This document shows, piece after piece, positions 17,698-29,767 of a stretch of DNA of 64,000 nucleotides (its first letter is position 1; each line of letters begins with the position of its first letter). The notes beneath the pieces were generated by a model. The model saw nothing but the letters and a program-made list of their open reading frames with translations, was not told the DNA's origin and made no database searches. A program made the position numbers and the translations under genes. Source of the stretch: Kribbella sindirgiensis (GTDB lineage Bacteria > Actinomycetota > Actinomycetes > Propionibacteriales > Kribbellaceae). The DNA lies in NCBI RefSeq assembly GCF_004331435.1, contig NZ_SJKA01000001.1, positions 620,001-684,000 of the forward strand, given 5' to 3'.

Positions 17698-18843
17698 GTG
17701 AAGTTTCGCGTCGAGCGCGACGTACTGGCCGAGTCGGTGGCCTGGGCCGCGCGCAGTTTGCCCAGTCGTCCCAGCGTCCCGATCCTTGCCGGCCTTCTGG
17801 TCGAGGCCGAGGACGGGCAGATCACCCTGTCCGGCTTCGACTACGAGACCTCGGTCCGGGTCACGGTCCCCGCGCAGGTGGCCGACGCCGGGAAGTGCCT
17901 GATCTCCGGCCGGCTCGTCGCCGACATCTCCAAGAGCCTTCCGAACCAGCCCGTGGACCTCGCGGTGGACGGCGCGAAGGCCCAGCTCACCTGTGGCAGT
18001 TCACGCTTCACTCTCCAGACGCTTCCTACAGAGGAATATCCGGCCCTTCCGGAGCTTCCGGCGGCCAGCGGCACGGTGAAGGCCGATGTCTTCGCCCAGG
18101 CCGTCTCACAGGTCGTGACGGCGGCCGGCCGCGAGGACACGTTGCCGGTGCTGACCGGTGTCCGGGTCGAGATCGAGGGCTCCACGATCTCCCTGCTGGC
18201 CACCGACCGCTACCGGTTGGCGATCCGCGAGCTGGAGTGGAACCCGCAGTCCCCCGACGCCTCGGCCGCCGCGCTGATTCCGGCGCGGGTGCTGTCCGAG
18301 ACCGCGAAGGCGATGACCGGTTCGGACGTGATCGTCTCGCTGGCCGCACCCGGCACCGGTGACGGCATCGTCGGCTTCGAGGGCGAGGTGGCCGGCGGCA
18401 GTCGTCGTGCGACCACCCGGTTGCTGGACGGCGAGTTCCCGAAGGTCCGCGGCATCATCCCGACCGACGCGGCGATCGCGACCCGGGTCCGGATCGACAC
18501 GGCGACCCTCGTCGAGGCGGTCAAGCGCGTCGCACTCGTTGCGGAGCGCAACGCTCCGGTCCGGCTGACGTTCGAGGACGACAGCGTGACGCTCGACGCC
18601 GGCAGCGGTGACGAGGCGCAGGCGTCGGAGTCGCTCGAGGCGCGGGTCGTCGGCGAGCCGGTGACCGTAGGCTTCAACCCGACGTACCTGCTCGACGGTC
18701 TCGGTGCGATCGGTACGCCGGTCGCGCACCTGGCCTTCACGCAGGCCACGAAGCCGGCCGAACTGACCGGTGTGACGGACTTCGACGGCGACCCCATCAG
18801 TGAGTTCCGCTACGTGCTGATGCCGGTCCGCCTGAACAGCTGA
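17698..18843 (+). CDS. dnaN: DNA polymerase III beta subunit (sliding clamp)
   Basis: 381 aa, GTG start with AGGAGG about 10 nt upstream. Starts MKFRVERDVLAESVAWAARSL; three clamp domains with LLATDRYRLAIRELEW in the second, and the C-terminal EFRYVLMPVRL typical of beta clamps. Forms a ring dimer that tethers polymerase III to DNA. It follows oriC directly. Confidence 0.98.
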   Translation: MKFRVERDVLAESVAWAARSLPSRPSVPILAGLLVEAEDGQITLSGFDYETSVRVTVPAQVADAGKCLISGRLVADISKSLPNQPVDLAVDGAKAQLTCGSSRFTLQTLPTEEYPALPELPAASGTVKADVFAQAVSQVVTAAGREDTLPVLTGVRVEIEGSTISLLATDRYRLAIRELEWNPQSPDASAAALIPARVLSETAKAMTGSDVIVSLAAPGTGDGIVGFEGEVAGGSRRATTRLLDGEFPKVRGIIPTDAAIATRVRIDTATLVEAVKRVALVAERNAPVRLTFEDDSVTLDAGSGDEAQASESLEARVVGEPVTVGFNPTYLLDGLGAIGTPVAHLAFTQATKPAELTGVTDFDGDPISEFRYVLMPVRLNS

Positions 18844-18869
18844 ACACCAACAGAACAAGGGGATTCACG

Positions 18870-19793
<924 letters not shown>

Positions 19794-19794
19794 G

Positions 19795-20934
19795 GTGTAC
19801 GTCACCGCCCTGGGTCTGCTCGACTTCCGGTCCTACCAGCAGGCGGAGGTCCAGCTCACTCCGGGCGTGACGTCCTTCGTCGGGCCGAACGGCCACGGCA
19901 AGACCAACCTGGTCGAGGCGATCCACTACACCGCGACCCTCGGTTCGCACCGGGTGGCGAACGACGCACCGCTGGTGCGGGCCGGGGCCACCCGCGCGAT
20001 CGTGCGGACGGAGATCCGCAGCCAGTACGACCGGGACGTGGTCGTCGAGCTGGAAATCAATCCTGGGAAGGCAAATCGGGCCCGGGTGAACCGCTCGCCC
20101 GTGCCGCGGCCACGCGAAGTGCTCGGTCTGCTCCGCACGGTGCTGTTCGCGCCGGAGGATCTGGCGCTGGTGAAGGGCGATCCGGCCGAGCGGCGCCGGT
20201 TCCTGGACGAGTTGCTGACGCTGCGGGCACCGCGGATGGCCGGCGTACGGCAGGACTACGACCGGGTGCTCAAGCAACGGAACTCGTTGCTCCGGAGCGC
20301 TTCACAGGCCCGCCGGCAGAACCGGTCGAGTGCCGCCGAGAGCCAGCTGCGTACGCTCGAGGTCTGGGACTCGAACCTCGCGCGCGCCGGGTCCGAGCTG
20401 CTCGCGACCCGCCTGGAGTTGCTGGAGGCGTTGCGCCCACTGGTGTCCAGCGCGTACGACGCCGTTGCCCGGGGCAAGGGTGATGCGCGGCTCGAGTACA
20501 AGTCGTCCGTACTGCTCGAACCCGGTGTGGTGTCGCGGGAGCAACTCGAGGAGCTGCTGCTCGCGGCGGTGCGGGAGAAGCGGCAGGACGAGCTCGACCG
20601 TGGTGTGTCACTGGTCGGACCGCATCGCGACGACGTCGTACTCGGGCTCGGGGACTTGCCCGCGAAGGGGTACGCGAGTCACGGTGAGTCCTGGTCGTTC
20701 GCGCTCGCGCTGCGGCTGGCGTCGTACGACCTGCTGCGCGCGGACGGAGGTGAACCGGTGCTGATCCTCGACGACGTGTTCGCCGAGCTCGACTCGCAGC
20801 GCCGGGACCGCCTGGCCGAGCTGGTCGCGCCGGCCGAGCAGGTGCTGGTGACCGCGGCCGTCGGCGCGGACGTGCCAGATGAACTGAACGGGGCGCGCTT
20901 CGAGGTGGGTGAGGGGGTCGTTCAGCGTGCCTGA
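19795..20934 (+). CDS. recF: DNA replication and repair protein RecF
   Basis: 379 aa from the GTG at 19795, one base after the gnd stop; earlier in-frame starts fall inside gnd. Walker [10 protein letters not shown] (about 30-38), signature region with RRRFLDELL, and Walker [20 protein letters not shown]-like ATPase that loads RecA at gaps with RecO and RecR. The end overlaps the DUF721 gene by 8 bp. Confidence 0.97.
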   Translation: MYVTALGLLDFRSYQQAEVQLTPGVTSFVGPNGHGKTNLVEAIHYTATLGSHRVANDAPLVRAGATRAIVRTEIRSQYDRDVVVELEINPGKANRARVNRSPVPRPREVLGLLRTVLFAPEDLALVKGDPAERRRFLDELLTLRAPRMAGVRQDYDRVLKQRNSLLRSASQARRQNRSSAAESQLRTLEVWDSNLARAGSELLATRLELLEALRPLVSSAYDAVARGKGDARLEYKSSVLLEPGVVSREQLEELLLAAVREKRQDELDRGVSLVGPHRDDVVLGLGDLPAKGYASHGESWSFALALRLASYDLLRADGGEPVLILDDVFAELDSQRRDRLAELVAPAEQVLVTAAVGADVPDELNGARFEVGEGVVQRA

Positions 20935-21478
20935 ACCCCCGGATTCCTCCGAGAGCGGCCCTGAGAGCGACGCCGAGCACGACAAGCAGGGCCTCGAGCT
21001 CGCGAAATCGCTCGCGGCCCGGCTGAAGCAGCAGGCGGCGAAGGGCGGCATCATGCCGGTCAAACGCCGCCGGCGGCCGCGGATCGGCGGCGCCCAGATC
21101 AGCAGCGCCCGCCCCGACGACCGCGACCCGCAGCAGCTGACCAACACCCTCGGCCGGCTGATGCGCGACCAGGGCTGGGAGGTCGACGTCGCCGTTCACG
21201 GCGTGATGGCCCGCTGGCCGTCCATCGTCGGCCCGGAGATGGCCGAGCACTGCAAACCGGAGTCGTACGACGACACGGTGCTCACCGTCCGTACGTCGTC
21301 GACCGCGTGGAAGGTCCAACTCGACCTGCTGGTCCCGCAACTGCTCTTCCGGCTGAACGACGAACTCGGCGACGGAACCGTGACCCAGGTGAAGGTCCTC
21401 GGCCCGAACACCTATACCTGGCGCAAGGGCCCCCGCACGATCCGCGGCGGCCGCGGCCCCCGGGACACCTACGGATAA
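20927..21478 (+). CDS. DUF721 (DciA-like) protein
   Basis: About 183 aa from the GTG at 20927 ([14 protein letters not shown]). A disordered acidic/basic N-terminal half is followed by the DUF721 domain: [47 protein letters not shown] with the W-x-x-I-V-G core. DciA proteins load or act with the replicative helicase DnaB in bacteria lacking DnaC. The recF-DUF721-gyrB neighbourhood is standard in Actinobacteria. Confidence 0.93.
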   Translation: MPEPPDSSESGPESDAEHDKQGLELAKSLAARLKQQAAKGGIMPVKRRRRPRIGGAQISSARPDDRDPQQLTNTLGRLMRDQGWEVDVAVHGVMARWPSIVGPEMAEHCKPESYDDTVLTVRTSSTAWKVQLDLLVPQLLFRLNDELGDGTVTQVKVLGPNTYTWRKGPRTIRGGRGPRDTYG

Positions 21479-21526
21479 CGGCCTGAGTTGCTCGGAGGAC
21501 CCGGCCCTCCCCTAGGATCGGGCGCG

Positions 21527-22867
21527 ATGCGTACGGTCGTTGACGGATTCCGCGAGATGGTCCACCTGATCGGAGATACCTTCCGGCTCTGGTGGAAGAA
21601 TCTCCTGCCCATGACCACCTGGTGGCTTGCCGGGTTCGTCGGGTTCACGGTCTGCGCGCAGGGCGCTATCTGGCTGGCGAAGCACCTGCACTCGAGTCTG
21701 GGCACCGGCCTGTTCGCGGTCGGCGTACTGCTCCAGATCACCGCGTCGGTCGGCATGATCCGGACCTGTGCGATGTCGCTGTACCGGTGGCGGGACGCGG
21801 CGAGCAACGAGGCCGAGGAAACGTCGGACCCGACGCAGCGTGGCCTGCTGGAGTTGCTCGCGGTCACACTGCTGCCGCTGGTCGCGGTCTGGTCGGCGTG
21901 GGGCTTCTTCGACAAGCAGGTCAGCCAGTTGAGCGCGACGTTCCTGGTCCAGAACGGACTGCAGCAGGGCTCGTCGTTCTTCAAGCTCGGCGATCACAAC
22001 TGGCACGGGTACCTGCCGGCGCTGGGTGTTCTGCTGGTGCTGCGCCGGGTGTTCCAGGCGATCGACGACCGGTGGCCGAGCCGCCCGGTGAAGTTCGCCC
22101 AGGTCTGGGCCGAGGCCTTCTTCGTGCTGCTCACCTTCGTGATCACGCCGTTCGCGATCAGCCAGGGCAAGGCGTGGTTCAAGGACCGGTCCTTCTGGTA
22201 CTGGTCGCTGGACTGGTGGGACGGCCTCAAGGGCTTCTTCGACAAGATCCACATCCCGATCCCGGCCGGTATCGAGTTCCTCTGGGGCTTCTTCTGGGAA
22301 TCGCTCTGGCCGCTGTTCAAGCTGGGCGTCGCGGAGCCGCTGACATGGCTGGCGATCACCACCGTGGTCTTCGGCCACCGGGTGCTGTCGAGCGGTGGTG
22401 TCCTCCGGGGCACGCGGCTGGAACGCCGGCTCGGCGCGCACGTCGAGCAGCAGCAGGCACCGCAGCGGGGCCGGCTGGTCGGCCTCACCTACAAGGCCCC
22501 GGACCTGCTGCTGGCGGGTCTGCGGGAGAAGTTCTATCCCGCGATCAACGCGTTCCGCCTGCTGGTCCGGGTCGGACCGGTGTTCCTAGGTGTGGTCTGC
22601 CTCGTCTACACGTTCTGGGTGCTCGGTAGCGACTGGTCGTTCGTGGTGTTCCAGCGGATGCTCGGCATCCACGGGGTGCACTGGGGCTTGATGAACCACG
22701 AGATCGCCAACCTGATCCAGGAGATGCTCTTCGAGCCGCTGCGGATCGCGCTCCTGGCGGCCGCCTTCGACCTGTGCATCTCGGTCGGCAACGAGCGGCG
22801 CGCCGAAGCGGCGGCGATCGCCGAGGCCAAGGCGCCGGCCAAGCAGCCGGCTCCCGCCAACGCCTGA
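21527..22867 (+). CDS. Polytopic membrane protein, unknown function
   Basis: About 446 aa from the ATG at 21527. At least six hydrophobic helices (for example MTTWWLAGFVGFTVCAQGAIW; GLFAVGVLLQITASVGMI; LTFVITPFAISQG; FLGVVCLVYTFWVLGS) and a tail of Ala/Lys. There are many Trp residues. No family recognised with confidence. It stands between DUF721 and the secreted-protein operon, inside the usual recF-gyrB interval. Confidence 0.8.
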   Translation: MRTVVDGFREMVHLIGDTFRLWWKNLLPMTTWWLAGFVGFTVCAQGAIWLAKHLHSSLGTGLFAVGVLLQITASVGMIRTCAMSLYRWRDAASNEAEETSDPTQRGLLELLAVTLLPLVAVWSAWGFFDKQVSQLSATFLVQNGLQQGSSFFKLGDHNWHGYLPALGVLLVLRRVFQAIDDRWPSRPVKFAQVWAEAFFVLLTFVITPFAISQGKAWFKDRSFWYWSLDWWDGLKGFFDKIHIPIPAGIEFLWGFFWESLWPLFKLGVAEPLTWLAITTVVFGHRVLSSGGVLRGTRLERRLGAHVEQQQAPQRGRLVGLTYKAPDLLLAGLREKFYPAINAFRLLVRVGPVFLGVVCLVYTFWVLGSDWSFVVFQRMLGIHGVHWGLMNHEIANLIQEMLFEPLRIALLAAAFDLCISVGNERRAEAAAIAEAKAPAKQPAPANA

Positions 22868-22887
22868 GGTTTCGTCCGGGCCCCCGG

Positions 22888-23445
22888 TCAGGGAGTGATG
22901 AGCACCCGCCGGTGGATGTAGAAGTCCTCGACGGTCAGACCGATCAGGTTTGGTACGGCGCTCTTCGGGACGATGTAGACCTTGGCGACCTGCCCCGGCT
23001 TGTCCATCGTGAACGGGTGGTCGTCGTCCCCGCAGTAGGTCGGCAGCGGGTAACCGTAGGCCTGGGTGTCGTCCCAGGTGTTGCCCTTGCTGTCCCGCAG
23101 GAGCGCGTCACAGCTGAACCCCTGCTCGTTGAGCCGAATACCCTTCCGCGGCGTCACCGTGAGCGTGGCCAGCACGACGATCGACCCCGCCGGGGCGTCG
23201 AGCTTGATCGCCTCGCCGTCCTCGTTCAGCAGCGCGGTGTAGGCCTTCATCGAGTCCAGCTTCCACTCGATGGACTGGACCGTCACCGGCCCCTGGCTGA
23301 CGACCTCGTCGATCCGGCCCTGTTTGTACAGGTCCTCGTCGTCGCTCAGGTACGGACGGAGCATGGAGAACGTTCCGACGCCCAGCAGGGCCAGCACCAA
23401 GGGGATCTGTACGAGCAGCCGGCCCGCGCGGCTCGCGAGCTTCAC
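22888..23445 (-). CDS. Membrane-anchored secreted protein (third of three-gene operon)
   Basis: 185 aa from the GTG at 23445, overlapping the preceding stop by 4 bp (GTGA). One N-terminal signal anchor (LLVQIPLVLALLGVGTFSML), then an extracytoplasmic beta-rich domain with two Cys (FSCDALL and PTYCGDDD) that could form a disulfide. It resembles the other two proteins of this operon in layout. Function unknown. Confidence 0.8.
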   Translation of the reverse strand: MKLASRAGRLLVQIPLVLALLGVGTFSMLRPYLSDDEDLYKQGRIDEVVSQGPVTVQSIEWKLDSMKAYTALLNEDGEAIKLDAPAGSIVVLATLTVTPRKGIRLNEQGFSCDALLRDSKGNTWDDTQAYGYPLPTYCGDDDHPFTMDKPGQVAKVYIVPKSAVPNLIGLTVEDFYIHRRVLITP

Positions 23446-24050
23446 GACGCCACCCGGGTGACGTCGCCATTGACGACGTACTGGTCGACGGCGCCGTCGA
23501 CCATCTGCTGGGCGATGTCCTCGGTCGGGATGCCCAGGTCGACGCGGATCTCGGAGTTGTACACGTTGAAGATCATGGACGGCTTCATTCTCAGGGTCAG
23601 GCCCTTCAGATCGGCCGGGTTCGCCTCGAACACGACGGCCCCGGTGCTCGCGAAGCCGGCGTCGGGAAACTCCATCCTGCTCTCGCTCGGTTCGCTGACC
23701 TCGGTGTACACGCTGCCGCCGTCGGTGATCAGCACGGGGTCGAACGAATCGGGGTCCTTCACGCCGCGGACCGCATCCCATTCGACGGCGATGAAGACGC
23801 CGTTGGTCTCGAACGGCTTGTCGTCGTCACTCGGGTCGGACTGGATGATCGTCTTGGCGAACTTGATCCGGGTGACCTTCATCGTCGATCCGCTGCCCGC
23901 GAACGGGAGCGCCTCGCCGATGGTGCCGTGCACGACCTTCAGGTTCTGGTCGTCGCCGTAGACGTGGTCGGGACCGGCCAGCCGGGTGATCCCGCCGAGC
24001 AGGACGAACAGCAGGCCGACCAGGATGGTCGCGGGGCGGTAGAGCTTCAT
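23442..24050 (-). CDS. Membrane-anchored secreted protein (second of three-gene operon)
   Basis: 202 aa from the ATG at 24050, with GGAAGG upstream, overlapping the first gene by 4 bp (ATGA). Signal anchor MKLYRPATILVGLLFVLLGG, then an extracytoplasmic domain (MKVTRIKFAKTI; GVFIAVEWDAVRG) with a DUF4352-like beta-sandwich look. Function unknown. Confidence 0.8.
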   Translation of the reverse strand: MKLYRPATILVGLLFVLLGGITRLAGPDHVYGDDQNLKVVHGTIGEALPFAGSGSTMKVTRIKFAKTIIQSDPSDDDKPFETNGVFIAVEWDAVRGVKDPDSFDPVLITDGGSVYTEVSEPSESRMEFPDAGFASTGAVVFEANPADLKGLTLRMKPSMIFNVYNSEIRVDLGIPTEDIAQQMVDGAVDQYVVNGDVTRVAS

Positions 24051-24679
24051 CCGTCCTTCCCGTCGTCGACGACAACGGTCGGCTTCAGCCGGACGACGGC
24101 AACCGGGGTCTCGCTCTGCCAGTACGGCTTCTCCTGCAGACCGAGTGCGCCGTTGTCGCCCTTGTACTGCTCCCCGAGGACGCCGATCTCGACCGTGTCC
24201 GCGGCGAAGTCCGGAGCGACCTCGAACTTGGTGCTGCACTCCACGGGCGGCAGCCCGTAGACCAGGTCCCAGTTCAGGCCCTGGCAGTCACCGCCGTTGG
24301 AGTCGACCAGGTCCTCGCCGCCGCCCGGTACGAAGACGAGCAGGTCGTTGTGGATCGACTCGCTCTTGTGTTCCTCGGAGTCGATGTTCTTCGCGGTGAA
24401 ATACACCCTCAGCACGGTCTCGGCCTCGCTGTACTCGCCCTTCGGCTTCCGGATGATCTCCGCCTTGGTGAAGCCGAACTCGAACCGGCCGGCCGTCACC
24501 GTCGCCGGGGCGTCCATGGTCGGGACGACGCGGCCCTTCTTCTCTTTCCACCCGCCGGTGGCCAGGATCACCAGGGCCGCGGCCACGATGAGGGCGATCA
24601 CCAGCAACCAGATCCGCCGGTGCCGGTGAATCACCCGGTCGGCGATCATCGCATCGATGACCTCGTCGAGACTTTCCAC
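24047..24679 (-). CDS. Membrane-anchored secreted protein (first of three-gene operon)
   Basis: 210 aa from the GTG at 24679 (ESLDEVIDAMIADRVI). Cytoplasmic N terminus of about 25 residues, one helix (IWLLVIALIVAAALVILATGG), then a secreted domain: TVTAGRFEFGFTKAEIIRKP, VLRVYFTAKNIDSEEHKSES, with one Cys pair (GDCQGLN, VECSTKF). The strand pattern is that of DUF4352-type immunoglobulin-like domains. Likely product of an ancestral duplication with its two neighbours. Confidence 0.8.
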   Translation of the reverse strand: MESLDEVIDAMIADRVIHRHRRIWLLVIALIVAAALVILATGGWKEKKGRVVPTMDAPATVTAGRFEFGFTKAEIIRKPKGEYSEAETVLRVYFTAKNIDSEEHKSESIHNDLLVFVPGGGEDLVDSNGGDCQGLNWDLVYGLPPVECSTKFEVAPDFAADTVEIGVLGEQYKGDNGALGLQEKPYWQSETPVAVVRLKPTVVVDDGKDG

Positions 24680-25022
24680 GGCTGCGATCCTAAGGGGCGG
24701 TGGGTGCGCGCCCGGGCCCCCGTCGTCCCCGGCGCCCTCGAACGGCCCTGAGCGGTCTGGACCGGTGGGTCTCGGAACGGTCAGTCGCGAAACTGCCGGA
24801 GGCCACTGAGTGCCCGTGAGCGCTTTCTGGCCCCCCACCCGCGAGAGGGGACATGGAGATGAGGGAGAAAAGACGCCCTGAGGTGAGTTTCGGGCGGCTG
24901 GTGGCAGGTTCTGGTTCGGTCGACAGGTAGAATGGTGGACGTGCCGCCGTTATGACCGTAGAGGGCGGCTCTACTGTGCCGCGATGCCTCGCGAATGCGA
25001 GGTCCGAGGAGGACAACCACCG
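24680..25022. promoter_or_regulatory. gyrB upstream region
   Basis: 343 bp between divergent genes without a credible ORF. A possible -10 TAGAAT lies at 24928-24933 with no good -35. An inverted repeat GCCGCC...GGCGGC spans about 24943-24968 in the inferred leader. AGGAGGA precedes the gyrB start. Confidence 0.4.
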
Positions 25023-27074
25023 GTGACCGACGAGCCGATCGAGATCGACGCCAACCAGTCCGCCGACCCCATCGGCACCACCGCAGCCAGCGAGGAACTC
25101 CTCGACGCCATCCCGTCGAACCTCGTCGAGCGTGAGTACGACGCGAGCGCGATCCAGGTCCTGGAGGGGCTGGACGCGGTCCGGAAGCGCCCGGGGATGT
25201 ACATCGGGTCCACGGGTGAGCGCGGTCTGCACCACCTCGTCACCGAGGTGGTCGACAACGCGGTCGACGAGGCCATGGCCGGGTACGGCGACCGGATCGT
25301 CGTCACCCTGCTGCCCGACGGCGCGGTCAGCGTCGAGGACAACGGCCGCGGCATCCCGGTCGACATCGTCGAGTCCGAGGGCAAGCCGGCCGTCACCGTC
25401 GTACTGACGGTCCTGCACGCCGGCGGCAAGTTCGGCGGCGGTGGCTACAAGGTGTCCGGTGGTCTGCACGGCGTCGGTGTGTCCGTCGTGAACGCGCTGT
25501 CCACCCGGCTCAAGGTCGACGTGAAGCTGAAGGGCAAGCTGTACACGCAGTCCTTCACGCACGGCGTCCCGGACGAGGACCTCGCCGAGATCGGTACGTC
25601 GGACTCCAACGGGACGACCGTGACGTTCTGGGCGGACCCGGACGTCTTCGAGACCACGACGTACTCGTACGAGACGCTGGCAACCCGGTTCCGCGAGATG
25701 GCCTTCCTGAACAAGGGCCTGGAGATCGTGATCCGGGACGAGCGGCCGGACCACACCGAGGACGGCCACCCGGTCGAGCAGTCGTTCAAGGCGGACAACG
25801 GCCTGGTCGACTACGTGAAGTACCTGACCGGTATTCGCGAGACTGTGCACCGCGACGTGATCTCGTTCGAGGCCGCGGCCAACGGCGAGAACAGCATGAG
25901 CCTCGAGGTCGCCCTGCAGTGGAGTGGCTCGTTCCAGGAGTCCGTGCACACCTTCGCGAACGCGATCAACACGCACGAGGGCGGCACCCACGAAGAGGGC
26001 TTCCGGGCCGCGCTCACCTCACTGGTCAACTCGTTCGGCGAGGACCAGGGCATGATCAAGAAGAAAGAGGACCGGCTCACCGGTGACGACATCCGGGAGG
26101 GCCTGACCGCGATCATCTCGGTCAAGCTCAGCGAGCCGCAGTTCGAGGGCCAGACCAAGACCAAGCTCGGCAACACCGAGGTCAAGGGCTTCGTCCAGCG
26201 GGTCGTGAACGACAAACTCGGCGCCTGGTTCGAGCAGAACCCGGCCGAGGGCCGCGAGATCATTCGCAAGGCGACCGCGGCGGCGAGCGCCCGGATCGCG
26301 GCCCGCAAGGCCCGCGACCTGGCCCGTAACCGCAAGGGCCTGCTGGGCGGCGGCGGCCTGCCGGGCAAGCTGGCCGACTGCCAGTCGACCAACCCCGAGG
26401 AGTGCGAGGTCTACATCGTCGAGGGTGACTCGGCGGGCGGCTCCGCGAAGGGCGGCCGGGACCCGAAGTTCCAGGCCATCCTGCCGATCCGGGGCAAGAT
26501 CCTGAACGTCGAGAAGGCCCGGATCGACAAGGTCCTGCAGAACAACGAGGTCCAGGCGATCATCTCCGCGCTCGGCACCGGGATCCACGAGGACTTCGAC
26601 GAGGAGAAGCTGCGGTACCACAAGATCGTGATCATGGCCGACGCCGACGTCGACGGCCAGCACATCCGGACGCTGCTGCTGACCCTGCTGTTCCGCTTCA
26701 TGCGCCCGCTGATCGAGCGCGGTCACGTGTACGCCGCGCAGCCGCCGCTGTACAAGATCCGCTGGAGCAACCAGCCCGACGAGCTCGCGTACACCGACCG
26801 GGAGCGCGACGGACTGCTCGAGGCCGGCTACGAGGCCGGCAAGAAGCTGCCCAAGGAGAACCCGATCCAGCGCTACAAGGGTCTGGGCGAGATGAACGCG
26901 AACGAGCTGTGGGACACCACGATGGACCCGGCGAACCGGGTGCTGCTGCAGATCACGCTGGACGACGCGATCCGCGCCGACGAGACGTTCCAGACGCTGA
27001 TGGGCGACGACATCGAGGCGCGGCGCAGTTTCATCCAGCGCAACGCCAAGGACGTCCGCTTCCTCGACATCTGA
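25023..27074 (+). CDS. gyrB: DNA gyrase subunit B
   Basis: 683 aa from the GTG at 25023. GHKL ATPase domain: [45 protein letters not shown] and the ATP-lid [19 protein letters not shown]; transducer; TOPRIM with [15 protein letters not shown] and the metal-binding [10 protein letters not shown]-terminal [22 protein letters not shown]-dependent negative supercoiling with GyrA. Paired with gyrA 41 bp downstream. Confidence 0.98.
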   Translation: MTDEPIEIDANQSADPIGTTAASEELLDAIPSNLVEREYDASAIQVLEGLDAVRKRPGMYIGSTGERGLHHLVTEVVDNAVDEAMAGYGDRIVVTLLPDGAVSVEDNGRGIPVDIVESEGKPAVTVVLTVLHAGGKFGGGGYKVSGGLHGVGVSVVNALSTRLKVDVKLKGKLYTQSFTHGVPDEDLAEIGTSDSNGTTVTFWADPDVFETTTYSYETLATRFREMAFLNKGLEIVIRDERPDHTEDGHPVEQSFKADNGLVDYVKYLTGIRETVHRDVISFEAAANGENSMSLEVALQWSGSFQESVHTFANAINTHEGGTHEEGFRAALTSLVNSFGEDQGMIKKKEDRLTGDDIREGLTAIISVKLSEPQFEGQTKTKLGNTEVKGFVQRVVNDKLGAWFEQNPAEGREIIRKATAAASARIAARKARDLARNRKGLLGGGGLPGKLADCQSTNPEECEVYIVEGDSAGGSAKGGRDPKFQAILPIRGKILNVEKARIDKVLQNNEVQAIISALGTGIHEDFDEEKLRYHKIVIMADADVDGQHIRTLLLTLLFRFMRPLIERGHVYAAQPPLYKIRWSNQPDELAYTDRERDGLLEAGYEAGKKLPKENPIQRYKGLGEMNANELWDTTMDPANRVLLQITLDDAIRADETFQTLMGDDIEARRSFIQRNAKDVRFLDI

Positions 27075-27115
27075 GCTCGCCGCACACCGACGTACTGATC
27101 TGAACGGGACTTTTC

Positions 27116-29767
27116 ATGACCGAGACCCCCACTGGCCACGACCGCATCGAGCCTCTCGACCTGCAGACCGAGATGCAGCAGTCGTACCTCGACTACGCGA
27201 TGGCGGTCATCGTCGGCCGCGCGCTGCCCGAGGTCCGGGACGGCCTCAAGCCGGTGCACCGCCGCATCCTCTACGCGATGTACGACGGCGGTTACCGGCC
27301 GGACCGCGGCTTCAACAAGTGCTCCCGCGTCGTCGGTGACGTCATGGGTCAGTACCACCCGCACGGCGACTCGGCGATCTACGACACCCTGGTCCGGCTG
27401 GCGCAGCCGTGGGTGATGCGGGCGCCGCTGATCCAGGGCCAGGGCAACTTCGGTTCCCCGGGCAACGACCCGGCCGCGGCCATGCGGTACACCGAGTGCC
27501 GGATGGCGCCGCTGGCGATGGAGATGGTCCGCGACATCGACCAGGAGACCGTCGACTTCCGGCCCAACTACGACGGCAAGTCGCAGGAGCCGGTGATCCT
27601 GCCGGCCCGCTTCCCGAACCTGCTGGTCAACGGCTCGTCCGGGATCGCGGTCGGGATGGCGACGAACATCCCGCCGCACAACCTGCGGGAGGTCGCTGCC
27701 GCGGTCGACTGGGCGCTGGAGCACCCGGACGCGACCCGTGAGGAGCTGCTCGAGGCCTGCCTGCAGTCCATCAAGGGCCCCGACTTCCCGAACGGCGCGC
27801 TGATCGTCGGCTACAAGGGCATCGACGACGCCTACCGCACCGGCCGGGGCTCGGTCACGATGCGCGCGGTGGTGGACATCGAGGAAGACGCCAAGGGCCG
27901 CACCAGCCTGGTCGTCACCGAACTGCCGTACATGGTGAACCCGGACAACCTGGCGCTGAAGATCGCCGAGCTGGTGAACACCGGCAAGATGACCGGGATC
28001 GCCGACATCCGCGACGACAGCTCGTCCCGGACCGGTCAGCGACTCGTCATCGTGCTGAAGCGGGACGCTCAGCCGCGCGTCGTACTGAACAACCTCTACA
28101 AGCACACGCCGCTGCAGGACACCTTCGGCTGCAACATGCTCGCGCTCGTCGACGGCGTACCGCGCACCTTGAGCGTGGACCTGTTCATCAAGCACTGGAT
28201 CGACCACCAGATCGAGGTCATCCAGCGGCGGACCCGGTTCCGCCTGCGTGAGGCCGAGAAGAACGCGCACATCTACCGCGGGTACGTGAAGGCGCTGGAC
28301 GCCCTCGACGAGGTGATCGCGCTGATCCGGCGCAGCCCCGACGTGGACGAGGCCCGGACCGGCCTGATCCAGCTGCTCGAGATCGACGAGATCCAGGCAC
28401 AGGCGATCCTGGACATGCAGCTGCGCCGGCTGGCCGCCCTGGAGCGGCAGAAGATCATCGAGCGGTTGCAGGAGCTCGAGGCGATCATCGCCGACCTCGA
28501 GGACATCCTGGCCAGCCCGGAGCGGCAGCGCACGATCGTCAAGGACGAGCTCGCCGAGATCGTCGAGCGGTACGGCGACGAGCGGCGTACCGAGATCATC
28601 GCGGCCGACGGCGACCTGTCGGTGCAGGACCTGGTGCCGGACGAGGACGTCGTCGTCACCATCTCCCGCGGCGGGTACGCGAAGCGGACCAAGACCGACC
28701 TCTACCGGACGCAGAACCGCGGCGGTAAGGGCGTCCGCGGCGCCGCGCTGCGGGCCGAGGACGAGATCAGCCACTTCTTCGCCACCACGAACCACCACTG
28801 GATGCTGTTCTTCACCACCAAGGGCCGGGTCTACCGGGCCAAGGTGTGGCAGCTGCCCGAGTCGGCCCGGGACGCGAAGGGCTCGCACGTGGCCGGTCTG
28901 CTCTCGTTCCAGCCGGACGAGCAGATCGCGCAGGTGCTGACGCTGCGCGACTACGAGCAGTCGGACTACCTGGTGCTCGCGACCAAGAAGGGCCTGGTCA
29001 AGAAGACGGCGCTGCGCGACTACGACTCGGCGCGGCAGAGCGGCATCATCGCGGTCAACTTCCGGGACGAGGACGACGAGCTGATCGGCGCCGACCTGGC
29101 CACCTCCGAGGACGACCTGCTGCTGGTGTCCCGCAAGGGCCAGTCGATCCGCTTCACCGCGAACGACGAGCAGCTGCGGCCGATGGGCCGGGCCACCTCC
29201 GGCGTCACCGGGATGAAGTTCCGCTCCGGCGACGAACTGCTGTCGATGTCGGTCATCCGGGCCGGCGCGGACGAGGACTCGCAGTTCGTCTTCACGGTCA
29301 CCGACGCCGGGTACGCGAAGCGGTCTCGCGTCTCCGAGTACCGGCAGCAGGGCCGCGGCGGTCTGGGGATCAAGGCGGTCAAGCTGAACGACGAGCGCGG
29401 CTCGCTGGTCGGCGCGATCATCGTCGTCGACGAGGACCAGGTGCTCGCGATCAAGGCCAGCGGTCAGGTCGTCCGGAGCCGGGTCGACAGCGTCCCGGTC
29501 AAGGGCCGCGACACGATGGGTGTCCGGTTCGCCGGCGTCGGCGAGTCCGACGCGGTCGTCGCGATCGCCCGGAACACCGATCTGACCGTCGTCGGGGAGG
29601 AATCGGAAGCCGCCGAGGAGGGTACCGTCGCTGAAGGTGCCCAGAATGTGGACGGATCGACAACCGAATCCACCTCTGAGAGCGTCCAGAATGATGAAGA
29701 GCGTTCGACGGACGTGGACGGCGCGGCTACCGTCGAAGACGACGAAGCCGGCCAGGAGGGTGACTGA
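27116..29767 (+). CDS. gyrA: DNA gyrase subunit A
   Basis: 883 aa, ATG at 27116. Quinolone-resistance region [12 protein letters not shown] has the susceptible-type Ser86 and Asp90; active-site Tyr125 in [10 protein letters not shown]; GyrA box-like QRGRGG variant [11 protein letters not shown] in the C-terminal beta-pinwheel. The last 70 residues are an acidic Ser/Thr/Glu tail, longer than in E. coli. Stop codon overlaps the next start by one base (TGATG). Confidence 0.98.
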   Translation: MTETPTGHDRIEPLDLQTEMQQSYLDYAMAVIVGRALPEVRDGLKPVHRRILYAMYDGGYRPDRGFNKCSRVVGDVMGQYHPHGDSAIYDTLVRLAQPWVMRAPLIQGQGNFGSPGNDPAAAMRYTECRMAPLAMEMVRDIDQETVDFRPNYDGKSQEPVILPARFPNLLVNGSSGIAVGMATNIPPHNLREVAAAVDWALEHPDATREELLEACLQSIKGPDFPNGALIVGYKGIDDAYRTGRGSVTMRAVVDIEEDAKGRTSLVVTELPYMVNPDNLALKIAELVNTGKMTGIADIRDDSSSRTGQRLVIVLKRDAQPRVVLNNLYKHTPLQDTFGCNMLALVDGVPRTLSVDLFIKHWIDHQIEVIQRRTRFRLREAEKNAHIYRGYVKALDALDEVIALIRRSPDVDEARTGLIQLLEIDEIQAQAILDMQLRRLAALERQKIIERLQELEAIIADLEDILASPERQRTIVKDELAEIVERYGDERRTEIIAADGDLSVQDLVPDEDVVVTISRGGYAKRTKTDLYRTQNRGGKGVRGAALRAEDEISHFFATTNHHWMLFFTTKGRVYRAKVWQLPESARDAKGSHVAGLLSFQPDEQIAQVLTLRDYEQSDYLVLATKKGLVKKTALRDYDSARQSGIIAVNFRDEDDELIGADLATSEDDLLLVSRKGQSIRFTANDEQLRPMGRATSGVTGMKFRSGDELLSMSVIRAGADEDSQFVFTVTDAGYAKRSRVSEYRQQGRGGLGIKAVKLNDERGSLVGAIIVVDEDQVLAIKASGQVVRSRVDSVPVKGRDTMGVRFAGVGESDAVVAIARNTDLTVVGEESEAAEEGTVAEGAQNVDGSTTESTSESVQNDEERSTDVDGAATVEDDEAGQEGD

